From: Henricia sp. BOLD:AAB3569
Lineage: Eukaryota > Echinodermata > Asteroidea > Spinulosida > Echinasteridae
NCBI GenBank assembly: GCA_037783545.1
Contig: JBBELK010000096.1
Span: 3,286,001-3,350,000, forward strand
DNA: 64,000 bases
Direction of reading: 5' to 3'
The translations under genes were made by a program, and so were the position numbers. Below, piece after piece: positions 49,301 to 62,333 of this stretch. Positions within the stretch are counted from its first letter, which is position 1; every line of letters starts with the position of its first letter. The notes below the pieces were generated by a model. That model ran no database searches. It saw only the letters and a program-made list of their open reading frames with translations, and was not told where the DNA came from.

Positions 49301-51134
49301 GCCGACGTTTGGACCACACTTTGACCAAATTCCCGTCCCAAACAAGACTGAGCATGCGCACGAGTGATCAGGAGTACACGGACAGCCACGGTCTGCAGAG
49401 CAGGCAGGAAGCCCGAGCCCAGTTTTCGCTGAACTCTGAAATTTCTCGGCCATTTCCCGGCGAAAGTCTGTCAATTTTTCATGACAAGTGCGGAATATAG
49501 ACTGTTTGGAGCATGCAAAATTTGAAGTTCGTCGGAAAATGTATTGACTTCCAAATTTGCCGACGTTTGGACCACACTTTGACCAAATTCCCGTCCCAAA
49601 CAAGACTGAGCATGCGCACGAGTGATCAGGAGTACACGGACAGCCACGGTCTGCCGAGCAGGCAGGAAGCCCGAACCCAGTTTTCCCTAAACTCTGAAAT
49701 TTCTCGGCCATTTCCTGGCGAAAGTCTGTCAATTTTTCAGGACAAGTGCGGAATATAGACTGTTTGGAGCATGCAAAATTTGAAGTTCGTCGGAAAATGT
49801 CTTGACTTCCAAATTTGCCGACGTTTGGACCACACTTTGACCAAATTCCCGTCCCAAACAAGACTGAGCATGCGCACGAGTGATCAGGAGTACACGGACA
49901 GCCACGGTCTGCAGAGCAGGCAGGAAGCCCGAGCCCAGTTTTCCCTGAACTCTGAAATTTCTCGGCCATTTCCTGGCGAAAGTCTGTCAATTTTTCAGGA
50001 CAAGTGCGGAATATAGACTGTTTGGAGCATGCAACATTTTTAAGTTCGTCGGAAAATGTCTTGACTTCCAAATTTGCCGACGTTTGGACCACACTTTGAC
50101 CAAATTCCCGTCCCAAACAAGACTGAGCATGCGCACGAGTGATCAGGAGTACACGGACAGCCACGGTCTGCAGAGCAGGCAGGAAGCCCGAGCCCAGTTT
50201 TCCCTGAACTCTGAAATTTCTCGGCCATTTCCCGGCGAAAGTCTGTCAATTTTTCATGACAAGTGCGGAATATAGACTGTTTGGAGCATGCAAAATTTGA
50301 AGTTCGTCGGAAAATGTATTGACTTCAAAATTTGCCGACGTTTGGACCACACTTTGACCAAATTCCCGTCCCAAACAAGACTGAGCATGCGCACGAGTGA
50401 TCAGGAGTACACGGACAGCCACGGTCTGCAGAGCAGGCAGGAAGCCCGAGCCCAGTTTTCCCTGAACTCTGAAATTTCTCGGCCATTTCCCGGCGAAAGT
50501 CTGTCAATTGTTTAGGACAAGTGCGGAATATACACTGTTTGGAGCATGCAAAATTTGAAGTTCGTCGGAAAATGTCTTGACTTCCAAATTTGCCGACGTT
50601 TGGACCACACTTTGACCAAATTCCCGTCCCAAACAAGACTGAGCATGCGCACGAGTGATCAGGAGTACACGGACAGCCACGGTCTGCAGAGCAGGCAGGA
50701 AGCCCAAGCCCAGTTTTCCCTGAACTCTGAAATTTCTCGGCCATTTCCCGGCGAAAGTCTGTCAATTTTTTCAGGACAAGTGCGGAATATAGACTGTTTG
50801 GAGCATGCACAATTTGAAGTTCGTCGGAAAATTTCTTGACTTCCAAATTTGCCGACGTTTGGACCACACTTTGACAAAATTCCCGTCCCAAACAAGACTG
50901 AGCATGCGCACGAGTGATCAGGAGTACACGGACAGCCACGGTCTGCCGAGCAGGCAGGAAGCCCGAGCCCAGTTTTCCCTAAACTCTGAACTTTCTCGGC
51001 CATTTCCTGGCGAAAGTCTGTCAATTTTTCAGGACAAGTGCGGAATATAGACTGTTTGGAGCATGCAAAATTTGAAGTTCGTCGGAAAATGTCTTGACTT
51101 CCAAATTTGCCGACGTTTGGACCACACTTTGACC
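46342..51134. repeat. Nine-monomer higher-order repeat, period 2,325 bp, nearly perfect
   Basis: Bases about 46,342-48,809 match 48,667-51,134. The one difference I noticed is CCCGAGCCC/CCCGAACCC near 49,675. Shared private marks are GACCTAATTCC, CAAGAATGAGC, GCGCACAAGTG, CAACATTTTTAAGTTC, TTTTCATGACAAG, CTGCCGAGCAGG and CAATTGTTTAGG. A 775-bp sub-repeat (46,940 and 47,715) lies inside each copy. This is one of the youngest duplications in the window, or else an assembly duplication. Confidence 0.85.
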
Positions 51135-53973
51135 AAATTCCCGTCCCAAACAAGACTGAGCATGCGCACGAGTGATCAGGAGTACACGGACAGCCACGGT
51201 CTGCAGAGCAGGCAGGAAGCCCGAGCCCAGTTTTCCCTGAACTCTGAAATTTCTCGGCCATTTCCCGGCGAAAGTCTGTAAATTTTTCAGGACAAGTGCG
51301 GAATATAGACTGTTTGGAGCATGCAAAATTTGAAGTTCGTCGGAAAATGTCTTGACTTCCAAATTTGCCGACGTTTGGACCACACTTTGACCAAATTCCC
51401 GTCCCAAACAAGACTGAGCATGCGCACGAGTGATCAGGAGTACACGGACAGCCACGGTCTGCAGAGCAGGCAGGAAGCCCGAGCCCAGTTTTCCCTGAAC
51501 TCTGAAATTTCTCGGCCATTTCCCGGCGAAAGTCTGTCAATTTTTCAGGACAAGTGCGGAATATACACTGTTTGGAGCATGCAAAATTTGAAGTTCGTCG
51601 GAAAATGTCTTGACTTCCAAATTTGCCGACGTTTGGACCACACTTTGACCAAATTCCAGTCCCAAACAAGACTGAGCATGCGCACGAGTGATCAGGAGTA
51701 CACGGACAGCCACGGTCTGCAGAGCAGGCAGGAAGCCCGAGCCCAGTTTTCCCTGAACTCTGAAATTTCTCGGCCATTTCCCGGCGAAAGTCTGTGAATT
51801 TTTCAGGACAAGTGCGGAATATAGACTGTTTGGAGCATGCACAATTTCAAGTTCGTCGGAAAATTTATTGACTTCCAAATTTGCCGACGTTTGGACCACA
51901 CTTTGACCAAATTCCCGTCCCAAACAAAACTGAGCATGCGCACGAGTGATCAGGAGTACACGGACAGCCACGGTCTGCAGAGCAGGCAGGAAGCCCGAGC
52001 CCAGTTTTCCCTGAACTCTGAAATTTCTCGGCCATTTCCCGGCGAAAGTCTGTCAATTTTTCAGGACAAGTGCGGAATATAGACTGTTTGGAGCATGCAA
52101 AATTTGAAGTTCGTCGGAAAATGTATTGACTTCCAAATTTGCCGACGTTTGGACCACACTTTGACCAAATTCCCGTTCCAAACAAGACTGAGCATGCGCA
52201 CGAGTGATCAGGAGTACACGGACAGCCACGGTCTGCAGAGCAGGCAGGAAGCCCGAGCCCAGTTTTCCCTGAACTCTGAAATTTCTCGGCCATTTCCCGG
52301 CGAAAGTCTGTCAATTTTTCAGGACAAGTGCGGAATATACACTGTTTGGAGCATGCAAAATTTGAAGTTCGTCGGAAAATGTCTTGACTTCCAAATTTGC
52401 CGACGTTTGGACCACACTTTGACCAAATTCCCGTCCCAAACAAGACTGAGCATGCGCACGAGTGATCAGGAGTACACGGACAGCCACGGTCTGCCGAGCA
52501 GGCAGGAAGCCCGAGCCCAGTTTTCCCTAAACTCTGAACTTTCTCGGCCATTTCCTGGCGAAAGTCTGTCAATTTTTCAGGACAAGTGCGGAATATAGAC
52601 TGTTTGGAGCATGCAAAATTTGAAGTTCGTCGGAAAATGTCTTGACTTCCAAATTTGCCGACGTTTGGACCACACTTTGACCAAATTCCCGTCCCAAACA
52701 AGACTGAGCATGCGCACGAGTGATCAGGAGTACACGGACAGCCACGGTCTGCAGAGCAGGCAGGAAGCCCGAGCCCAGTTTTCCCTGAACTCTGAAATTT
52801 CTCGGCCATTTCCCGGCGAAAGTCTGTCAATTTTTCAGGACAAGTGCGGAATATAGACTGTTTGGAGCATGCAAAATTTGAAGTTCGTCGGAAAATGTCT
52901 TGACTTCCAAATTTGCCGACGTTTGGACCACACTTTGACCAAATTCCCGTCCCAAACAAGACTGAGCATGCGCACGAGTGATCAGGAGTACACGGACAGC
53001 CACGGTCTGCAGAGCAGGCAGGAAGCCCGAGCCCAGTTTTCCCTGAACTCTGAAATTTCTCGGCCATTTCCCGGCGAAAGTCTGTCAATTTTTCAGGACA
53101 AGTGCGGAATATACACTGTTTGGAGCATGCAAAATTTGAAGTTCGTCGGAAAATGTCTTGACTTCCAAATTTGCCGACGTTTGGACCACACTTTGACCAA
53201 ATTCCAGTCCCAAACAAGACTGAGCATGCGCACGAGTGATCAGGAGTACACGGACAGCCACGGTCTGCAGAGCAGGCAGGAAGCCCGAGCCCAGTTTTCC
53301 CTGAACTCTGAAATTTCTCGGCCATTTCCCGGCGAAAGTCTGTGAATTTTTCAGGACAAGTGCGGAATATAGACTGTTTGGAGCATGCACAATTTCAAGT
53401 TCGTCGGAAAATTTATTGACTTCCAAATTTGCCGACGTTTGGACCACACTTTGACCAAATTCCCGTCCCAAACAAAACTGAGCATGCGCACGAGTGATCA
53501 GGAGTACACGGACAGCCACGGTCTGCAGAGCAGGCAGGAAGCCCGAGCCCAGTTTTCCCTGAACTCTGAAATTTCTCGGCCATTTCCCGGCGAAAGTCTG
53601 TCAATTTTTCAGGACAAGTGCGGAATATAGACTGTTTGGAGCATGCAAAATTTGAAGTTCGTCGGAAAATGTATTGACTTCCAAATTTGCCGACGTTTGG
53701 ACCACACTTTGACCAAATTCCCGTTCCAAACAAGACTGAGCATGCGCACGAGTGATCAGGAGTACACGGACAGCCACGGTCTGCAGAGCAGGCAGGAAGC
53801 CCGAGCCCAGTTTTCCCTGAACTCTGAAATTTCTCGGCCATTTCCCGGCGAAAGTCTGTCAATTTTTCAGGACAAGTGCGGAATATACACTGTTTGGAGC
53901 ATGCAAAATTTGAAGTTCGTCGGAAAATGTCTTGACTTCCAAATTTGCCGACGTTTGGACCACACTTTGACCA
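50875..53973. repeat. Six-monomer higher-order repeat, period 1,548 bp, two copies
   Basis: Bases about 50,875-52,425 match about 52,423-53,973. All six monomers are 258 bp. Private marks are CACAATTTCAAG, CCAAACAAAACTGAG and CCCGTTCCAAAC. One difference, GTCTGTAAATT/GTCTGTCAATT near 51,280, was noted. A further 774-bp (three-monomer) step repeats the CACAATTTCAAG monomer at 51,837, 53,385 and 54,159. Confidence 0.8.
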
Positions 53974-56082
53974 AATTCCAGTCCCAAACAAGACTGAGCA
54001 TGCGCACGAGTGATCAGGAGTACACGGACAGCCACGGTCTGCAGAGCAGGCAGGAAGCCCGAGCCCAGTTTTCCCTGAACTCTGAAATTTCTCGGCCATT
54101 TCCCGGCGAAAGTCTGTGAATTTTTCAGGACAAGTGCGGAATATAGACTGTTTGGAGCATGCACAATTTCAAGTTCGTCGGAAAATTTATTGACTTCCAA
54201 ATTTGCCGACGTTTGGACCACACTTTGACCAAATTCCCGTCCCAAACAAAACTGAGCATGCGCACGAGTGATCAGGAGTACACGGACAGCCACGGTCTGC
54301 AGAGCAGGCAGGAAGCTCAAGCCCAGTTTTTCCTAAACTCTGAAATTTCTCGGCCATTTCCCGGCGAAAGTCTGTCAATTTTTTCAGGACAAGTGCGGAA
54401 TATAGACTGTTTGGAGCATGCAAAATTTGAAGTTCGTCGGAAAATTTCTTGACTTCCAAATTTGCCGACGTTTGGACCACACTTTGACCAAATTCCAGTC
54501 CCAAACAAGACTGAGCATGGGCACGAGTGATCAGGAGTACACGGACAGCCACGGTCTGCAGAGCAGGCAGGAAGCCCGAGCCCAGTTTTCCCTGAACTCT
54601 GAAATTTCTCGGCCATTTCCCGGCGAAAGTCTGTCAATTTTTCAGGACAAGTGCGGAATATACACTGTTTGGAGCATGCAAAATTTGAAGTTCGTCGGAA
54701 AATGTCTTGACTTCCAAATTTGCCGACGTTTGGACCACACTTTGACCAAATTCCAGTCCCAAACAAGACTGAGCATGCGCACGAGTGATCAGGAGTACAC
54801 GGACAGCCACGGTCTGCAGAGCAGGCAGGAAGCCCGAGCCCAGTTTTCCCTGAACTCTGAAATTTCTCGGCCATTTCCCGGCGAAAGTCTGTCAATTTTT
54901 CAGGACAAGTGCGGAATATAGACTGTTTGGAGCATGCAAAATTTGAAGTTCGTCGGAAAATTTCTTGACTTCCAAATTTGCCGACGTTTGGACCACACTT
55001 TGACCAAATTCCCGTCCCAAACAAGACTGAGCATGCGCACGAGTGATCAGGAGTACACGGACAGCCACGGTCTGCAGAGCAGGCAGGAAGCCCGAGCCCA
55101 GTTTTCCCTGAACTCTGAAATTTCTCGGCCATTTCCCGGCGAAAGTCTGTGAATTTTTCAGGACAAGTGCGGAATATAGACTGTTTGGAGCATGCAAAAT
55201 TTGAAGTTCGTCGGAAAATGTATTGACTTCCAAATTTGCCGACGTTTGGACCACACTTTGACCAAATTCCCGTCCCAAACAAGACTGAGCATGCGCACGA
55301 GTGATCAGGAGTACACGGACAGCCACGGTCTGCAGAGCAGGCAGGAAGCCCGAGCCCAGTTTTCCCTGAACTCTGAAATTTCTCGGCCATTTCCCGGCGA
55401 AAGTCTGTCAATTTTTCAGGACAAGTGCGGAATATACACTGTTTGGAGCATGCAAAATTTGAAGTTCGTCGGAAAATGTCTTGACTTCCAAATTTGCCGA
55501 CGTTTGGACCACACTTTGACCAAATTCCAGTCCCAAACAAGACTGAGCATGCGCACGAGTGATCAGGAGTACACGGACAGCCACGGTCTGCAGAGCAGGC
55601 AGGAAGCCCGAGCCCAGTTTTCCCTGAACTCTGAAATTTCTCGGCCATTTCCCGGCGAAAGTCTGTCAATTTTTCAGGACAAGTGCGGAATATACACTGT
55701 TTGGAGCATGCAAAATTTGAAGTTCGTCGGAAAATGTCTTGACTTCCAAATTTGCCGACGTTTGGACCACACTTTGACCAAATTCCAGTCCCAAACAAGA
55801 CTGAGCATGCGCACGAGTGATCAGGAGTACACGGACAGCCACGGTCTGCAGAGCAGGCAGGAAGCCCGAGCCCAGTTTTCCCTGAACTCTGAAATTTCTC
55901 GGCCATTTCCCGGCGAAAGTCTGTCAATTTTTCAGGACAAGTGCGGAATATAGACTGTTTGGAGCATGCAAAATTTGAAGTACGTTGGAAAATTTCTTGA
56001 CTTCCAAATTTGCCGACGTTTGGACCACACTTTGACCAAATTCCCGTCCCAAACAAGACTGAGCATGCGCACGAGTGATCAG

Positions 56083-56223
56083 GGCTGCGTTCCAAACACG
56101 CGAACATTGCAAACGTTTTCATCGTTCGCCAACAACCGGTACCCGGCTTTCTATAAACGAGTGCACAAAAGCATTGTAACCAGTGACGAACGTTGCCAAC
56201 GTTCGCGTGTTTGGAACGCAGCC
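56083..56223 (+). mobile_element. MITE-like 141-bp inverted-repeat element in satellite monomer, copy 1
   Basis: The monomer is interrupted after TGATCAG. The insert starts GGCTGCGTTCCAAACACGCG and ends with its exact complement over 23 bp (56,083-56,105 and 56,201-56,223). The inverted repeat extends to about 35 bp with three mismatches. CAG flanks both ends, and the empty site in other monomers has one CAG, which fits a 3-bp target duplication. CAGG (4 bp) is possible if the ends are placed asymmetrically. A near-perfect internal palindrome (two 9-bp arms of CGAACGTTG around one C) lies at 56,187-56,205. There is no transposase, so it would be non-autonomous. The superfamily is unresolved. 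Subtype I reads TTTCTATAAACGAG and GTGACGAACG. Confidence 0.8.
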
Positions 56224-57517
56224 CAGGAGTACACGGACAGCCACGGTCTGCAGAGCAGGCAGGAAGCCCGAGCCCAGTTTTCCCTGAACTCTGAAATTTC
56301 TCGGCCATTTCCCGGCGAAAGTCTGTCAATTTTTCAGGACAAGTGCGGAATATACACTGTTTGGAGCATGCAAAATTTGAAGTTCGTCGGAAAATGTCTT
56401 GACTTCCAAATTTGCCGACGTTTGGACCACACTTTGACCAAATTCCCGTCCCAAACAAAACTGAGCATGCGCACGAGTGATCAGGAGTACACGGACAGCC
56501 ACGGTCTGCAGAGCAGGCAGGAATCTCAAGCCCAGTTTTTCCTAAACTCTGAAATTTCTCGGCCATTTCCCGGCGAAAGTCTGTCAATTTTTTCAGGACA
56601 AGTGCGGAATATAGACTGTTTGGAGCATGCAAAATTTGAAGTTCGTCGGAAAATTTCTTGACTTCCAAATTTGCCGACGTTTGGACCACACTTTGACCAA
56701 ATTCCAGTCCCAAACAAGACTGAGCATGGGCACGAGTGATCAGGAGTACACGGACAGCCACGGTCTGCAGAGCAGGCAGGAAGCCCGAGCCCAGTTTTCC
56801 CTGAACTCTGAAATTTCTCGGCCATTTCCCGGCGAAAGTCTGTGAATTTTTCAGGACAAGTGCGGAATATAGACTGTTTGGAGCATGCAAAATTTGAAGT
56901 TCGTCGGAAAATGTATTGACTTCCAAATTTGCCGACGTTTGGACCACACTTTGACCAAATTCCCGTCCCAAACAAGACTGAGCATGCGCACGAGTGATCA
57001 GGAGTACACGGACAGCCACGGTCTGCAGAGCAGGCAGGAAGCCCGAGCCCAGTTTTCCCTGAACTCTGAAATTTCTCGGCCATTTCCTGGCGAAAGTCTG
57101 TCAATTTTTCAGGACAAGTGCGGAATATAGACTGTTTGGAGCATGCAAAATTTGAAGTTCGTCGGAAAATGTATTGACTTCCAAATTTGCCGACGTTTGG
57201 ACCACACTTTGACCAAATTCCCGTCCCAAACAAGACTGAGCATGCGCACGAGTGATCAGGAGTACACGGACAGCCACGGTATGCAGAGCAGGCAGGAAGC
57301 CCGAGCCCAGTTTTCCCTAAACTCTGAAATTTCTCGGCCATTTCCTGGCGAAAGTCTGTCAATTTTTCAGGACAAGTGCGGAATATAGACTATTTGGAGC
57401 ATGCAAAATTTGAAGTACGTTGGAAAATTTCTTGACTTCCAAATTTGCCGACGTTTGGACCACACTTTGACCAAATTCCCGTCCCAAACAAGACTGAGCA
57501 TGCGCACGAGTGATCAG

Positions 57518-57658
57518 GGCTGCGTTCCAAACACGCGAACATTGCAAACGTTTTCATCGTTCGCCAACAACCGGTACCCGGCTTTCTATAAACGAGTGCA
57601 CAAAAGCATTGTAACCAGTGACGAACGTTGCCAACGTTCGCGTGTTTGGAACGCAGCC
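57518..57658 (+). mobile_element. MITE-like 141-bp element, copy 2 (subtype I)
   Basis: It has the same length, insertion point, orientation and CAG flanks as the copy at 56,083, and I saw no sequence difference. The host monomer shares GTACGTTGG upstream. The copy therefore arose by satellite duplication (offset 1,435 bp), not by a new transposition. Confidence 0.8.
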
Positions 57659-59983
57659 CAGGAGTACACGGACAGCCACGGTCTGCAGAGCAGGCAGGAA
57701 GCCCGAGCCCAGTTTTCCCTGAACTCTGAAATTTCTCGGCCATTTCCCGGCGAAAGTCTGTCAATTTTTCAGGACAAGTGCGGAATATAGACTGTTTGGA
57801 GCATGCAAAATTTGAAGTTCGTCGGAAAATGTCTTGACTTCCAAATTTGCCGACGTTTGGACCACACTTTGACCAAATTCCCGTCCCAAACAAGACTGAG
57901 CATGCGCACGAGTGATCAGGAGTACACGGACAGCCACGGTTTGCAGAGCAGGCAGGAAGCCCGAGCCCAGTTTTCCCTGAACTCTGAAATTTCTCGGCCA
58001 TTTCCCGGCGAAAGTCTGTCAATTTTTCAGGACAAGTGCGGAATATACACTGTTTGGAGCATGCAAAATTTGAAGTTCGTCGGAAAATGTCTTGACTTCC
58101 AAATTTGCCGACGTTTGGACCACACTTTGACCAAATTCCAGTCCCAAACAAGACTGAGCATGCGCACGAGTGATCAGGAGTACACGGACAGCCACGGTCT
58201 GCAGAGCAGGCAGGAAGCCCGAGCCCAGTTTTCCCTGAACTCTGAAATTTCTCGGCCATTTCCCGGCGAAAGTCTGTGAATTTTTCAGGACAAGTGCGGA
58301 ATATAGACTGTTTGGAGCATGCACAATTTCAAGTTCGTCGGAAAATTTATTGACTTCCAAATTTGCCGACGTTTGGACCACACTTTGACCAAATTCCCGT
58401 CCCAAACAAAACTGAGCATGCGCACGAGTGATCAGGAGTACACGGACAGCCACGGTCTGCAGAGCAGGCAGGAAGCCCGAGCCCAGTTTTCCCTGAACTC
58501 TGAAATTTCTCGGCCATTTCCCGGCGAAAGTCTGTCAATTTTTCAGGACAAGTGCGGAATATAGACTGTTTGGAGCATGCAAAATTTGAAGTTCGTCGGA
58601 AAATGTATTGACTTCCAAATTTGCCGACGTTTGGACCACACTTTGACCAAATTCCCGTCCCAAACAAGACTGAGCATGCGCACGAGTGATCAGGAGTACA
58701 CGGACAGCCACGGTCTGCAGAGCAGGCAGGAAGCCCGAGCCCAGTTTTCCCTGAACTCTGAAATTTCTCGGCCATTTCCCGGCGAAAGTCTGTCAATTTT
58801 TCAGGACAAGTGCGGAATATAGACTGTTTGGAGCATGCACAATTTGAAGTTCGTCGGAAAATTTCTTGACTTCCAAATTTGCCGACGTTTGGACCACACT
58901 TTGACAAAATTCCCGTCCCAAACAAGACTGAGCATGCGCACGAGTGATCAGGAGTACACGGACAGCCACGGTCTGCCGAGCAGGCAGGAAGCCCGAGCCC
59001 AGTTTTCCCTAAACTCTGAACTTTCTCGGCCATTTCCTGGCGAAAGTCTGTCAATTTTTCAGGACAAGTGCGGAATATAGACTGTTTGGAGCATGCAAAA
59101 TTTGAAGTTCGTCGGAAAATGTCTTGACTTCCAAATTTGCCGACGTTTGGACCACACTTTGACCAAATTCCCGTCCCAAACAAGACTGAGCATGCGCACG
59201 AGTGATCAGGAGTACACGGACAGCCACGGTCTGCAGAGCAGGCAGGAAGCCCGAGCCCAGTTTTCCCTGAACTCTGAAATTTCTCGGCCATTTCCCGGCG
59301 AAAGTCTGTCAATTTTTCAGGACAAGTGCGGAATATAGACTGTTTGGAGCATGCAAAATTTGAAGTTCGTCGGAAAATGTCTTGACTTCCAAATTTGCCG
59401 ACGTTTGGACCACACTTTGACCAAATTCCCGTCCCAAACAAGACTGAGCATGCGCACGAGTGATCAGGAGTACACGGACAGCCACGGTCTGCAGAGCAGG
59501 CAGGAAGCCCGAGCCCAGTTTTCCCTGAACTCTGAAATTTCTCGGCCATTTCCCGGCGAAAGTCTGTCAATTTTTCAGGACAAGTGCGGAATATACACTG
59601 TTTGGAGCATGCAAAATTTGAAGTTCGTCGGAAAATGTCTTGACTTCCAAATTTGCCGACGTTTGGACCACACTTTGACCAAATTCCAGTCCCAAACAAG
59701 ACTGAGCATGCGCACGAGTGATCAGGAGTACACGGACAGCCACGGTCTGCAGAGCAGGCAGGAAGCCCGAGCCCAGTTTTCCCTGAACTCTGAAATTTCT
59801 CGGCCATTTCCCGGCGAAAGTCTGTCAATTTTTCAGGACAAGTGCGGAATATAGACTGTTTGGAGCATGCAAAATTTGAAGTACGTTGGAAAATTTCTTG
59901 ACTTCCAAATTTGCCGACGTTTGGACCACACTTTGACCAAATTCCCGTCCCAAACAAGACTGAGCATGCGCACGAGTGATCAG

Positions 59984-60124
59984 GGCTGCGTTCCAAACAC
60001 GCGAACATTGCAAACGTTTTCATCGTTCGCCAACAACCGGTACCCGGCTTTCTATAAACGAGTGCACAAAAGCATTGTAACCAGTGACGAACGTTGCTAA
60101 CGTTCGCGTGTTTGGAACGCAGCC
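59984..60124 (+). mobile_element. MITE-like 141-bp element, copy 3 (subtype I)
   Basis: Same site and orientation. One substitution distinguishes it (GTTGCTAACG, T at 60,098, where the others have GTTGCCAACG). That weakens the internal palindrome. GTACGTTGG again lies in the host monomer. Confidence 0.8.
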
Positions 60125-62192
60125 CAGGAGTACACGGACAGCCACGGTCTGCAGAGCAGGCAGGAAGCCCGAGCCCAGTTTTCCCTGAACTCTGAAATTT
60201 CTCGGTCATTTCCCGGCGAAAGTCTGTCAATTTTTCAGGACAAGTGCGGAATTTACACTGTTTGGAGCATGCAAAATTTGAAGTTTGTCGGAAAATGTAT
60301 TGACTTCCAAATTTGCCGACGTTTGGACCACACTTTGACCAAATTCCCGTCCCAAACAAGACTGAGCATGCGCACGAGTGATCAGGAGTACACGGACAGC
60401 CACGGTCTGCAGAGCAGGCAGGAAGCCCGAGCCCAGTTTTCCCTGAACTCTGAAATTTCTCGGCCATTTCCCGGCGAAAGTCTGTCAATTTTTCAGGACA
60501 AGTGCGGAATATACACTGTTTGGAGCATGCAAAATTTGAAGTTCGTCGGAAAATGTCTTGACTTCCAAATTTGCCGACGTTTGGACCACACTTTGACCAA
60601 ATTCCCGTCCCAAACAAAACTGAGCATGCGCACGAGTGATCAGGAGTACACGGACAGCCACGGTCTGCAGAGCAGGCAGGAAGCTCAAGCCCAGTTTTTC
60701 CTAAACTCTGAAATTTCTCGGCCATTTCCCGGCGAAAGTCTGTCAATTTTTTCAGGACAAGTGCGGAATATAGACTGTTTGGAGCATGCAAAATTTGAAG
60801 TTCGTCGGAAAATTTCTTGACTTCCAAATTTGCCGACGTTTGGACCACACTTTGACCAAATTCCAGTCCCAAACAAGACTGAGCATGGGCACGAGTGATC
60901 AGGAGTACACGGACAGCCACGGTCTGCAGAGCAGGCAGGAAGCCCGAGCCCAGTTTTCCCTGAACTCTGAAATTTCTCGGCCATTTCCCGGCGAAAGTCT
61001 GTGAATTTTTCAGGACAAGTGCGGAATATAGACTGTTTGGAGCATGCAAAATTTGAAGTTCGTCGGAAAATGTATTGACTTCCAAATTTGCCGACGTTTG
61101 GACCACACTTTGACCAAATTCCCGTCCCAAACAAGACTGAGCATGCGCACGAGTGATCAGGAGTACACGGACAGCCACGGTCTGCAGAGCAGGCAGGAAG
61201 CCCGAGCCCAGTTTTCCCTAAACTCTGAAATTTCTCGGCCATTTCCCGGCGAAAGTCTGTGAATTTTTCAGGACAAGTGCGGAATATAGACTGTTTGGAG
61301 CATGCAAAATTTGAAGTTCGTCGGAAAATTTCTTGACTTCCAAATTTGCCGACGTTTGGACCACACTATGACCAAATTCCAGTCCCAAACAAGACTGAGC
61401 ATGGGCACGAGTGATCAGGAGTACACGGACAGCCACGGTCTGCAGAGCAGGCAGGAAGCCCGAGCCCAGTTTTCCCTGAACTCTGAAATTTCTCGGCCAT
61501 TTCCCGGCGAAAGTCTGTGAATTTTTCAGGACAAGTGCGGAATATAGACTGTTTGGAGCATGCAAAATTTGAAGTTCGTCGGAAAATTTCTTGACTTCCA
61601 AATTTGCCGACGTTTGGACCACACTATGACCAAATTCCAGTCCCAAACAAGACTGAGCATGGGCACGAGTGATCAGGAGTACACGGACAGCCACGGTCTG
61701 CAGAGCAGGCAGGAAGCCCGAGCCCAGTTTTCCCTGAACTCTGAAATTTCTCGGCCATTTCCCGGCGAAAGTCTGTGAATTTTTCAGGACAAGTGCGGAA
61801 TATAGACTGTTTGGAGCATGCAAAATTTGAAGTTCGTCGGAAAATGTATTGACTTCCAAATTTGCCGACGTTTGGACCACACTTTGACCAAATTCCCGTC
61901 CCAAACAAGACTGAGCATGCGCACGAGTGATCAGGAGTACACGGACAGCCACGGTCTGCAGAGCAGGCAGGAAGCCAGAGCCCAGTTTTCCCTAAACTCT
62001 GAAATTTCTCGGCCATTTCCCGGCGAAAGTCTGTGAATTTTTCAGGACAAGTGCGGAATATAGACTGTTTGGAGCATGCAAAATTTGAAGTTCGTCGGAA
62101 AATTTCTTGACTTCCAAATTTGCCGACGTTTGGACCACACTTTGACCAAATTCCCATCCCAAACAAGACTGAGCATGCGCACGAGTGATCAG

Positions 62193-62333
62193 GGCTGCGT
62201 TCCAAACACGCGAACATTGCAAACGTTTTCATCGTTCGCCAACAACCGGTACCCGGCTTTCCAAAGACGAGTGCACAAAAGCATTGTAACCAGTGGCGAA
62301 CGTTGCCAACGTTCGCGTGTTTGGAACGCAGCC
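62193..62333 (+). mobile_element. MITE-like 141-bp element, copy 4 (subtype II)
   Basis: Same insertion point, length and CAG flanks as copies 1-3, with four substitutions: TTTCCAAAGACGAG replaces TTTCTATAAACGAG, and GTGGCGAACG replaces GTGACGAACG. The host monomer has ordinary GTTCGTCGG upstream, unlike subtype I hosts. Confidence 0.8.

Larger units (their letters stand above)
54321..62158. repeat. Monomer block containing the first three insertion-bearing monomers
   Basis: Mostly 258-bp monomers with CCCGAG and CCCGGCG. Insertion-bearing monomers lie at about 56 kb, 57.5 kb and 60 kb. The step from 55,966 to 57,401 is 1,435 bp (five monomers plus the insertion). All three insertion-bearing monomers share GTACGTTGGAAAA upstream, so they descend from one parent. 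Near 61.3-61.8 kb two adjacent monomers share CACTATGACC and GAGCATGGGC, a recent single-monomer duplication. Confidence 0.8.
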
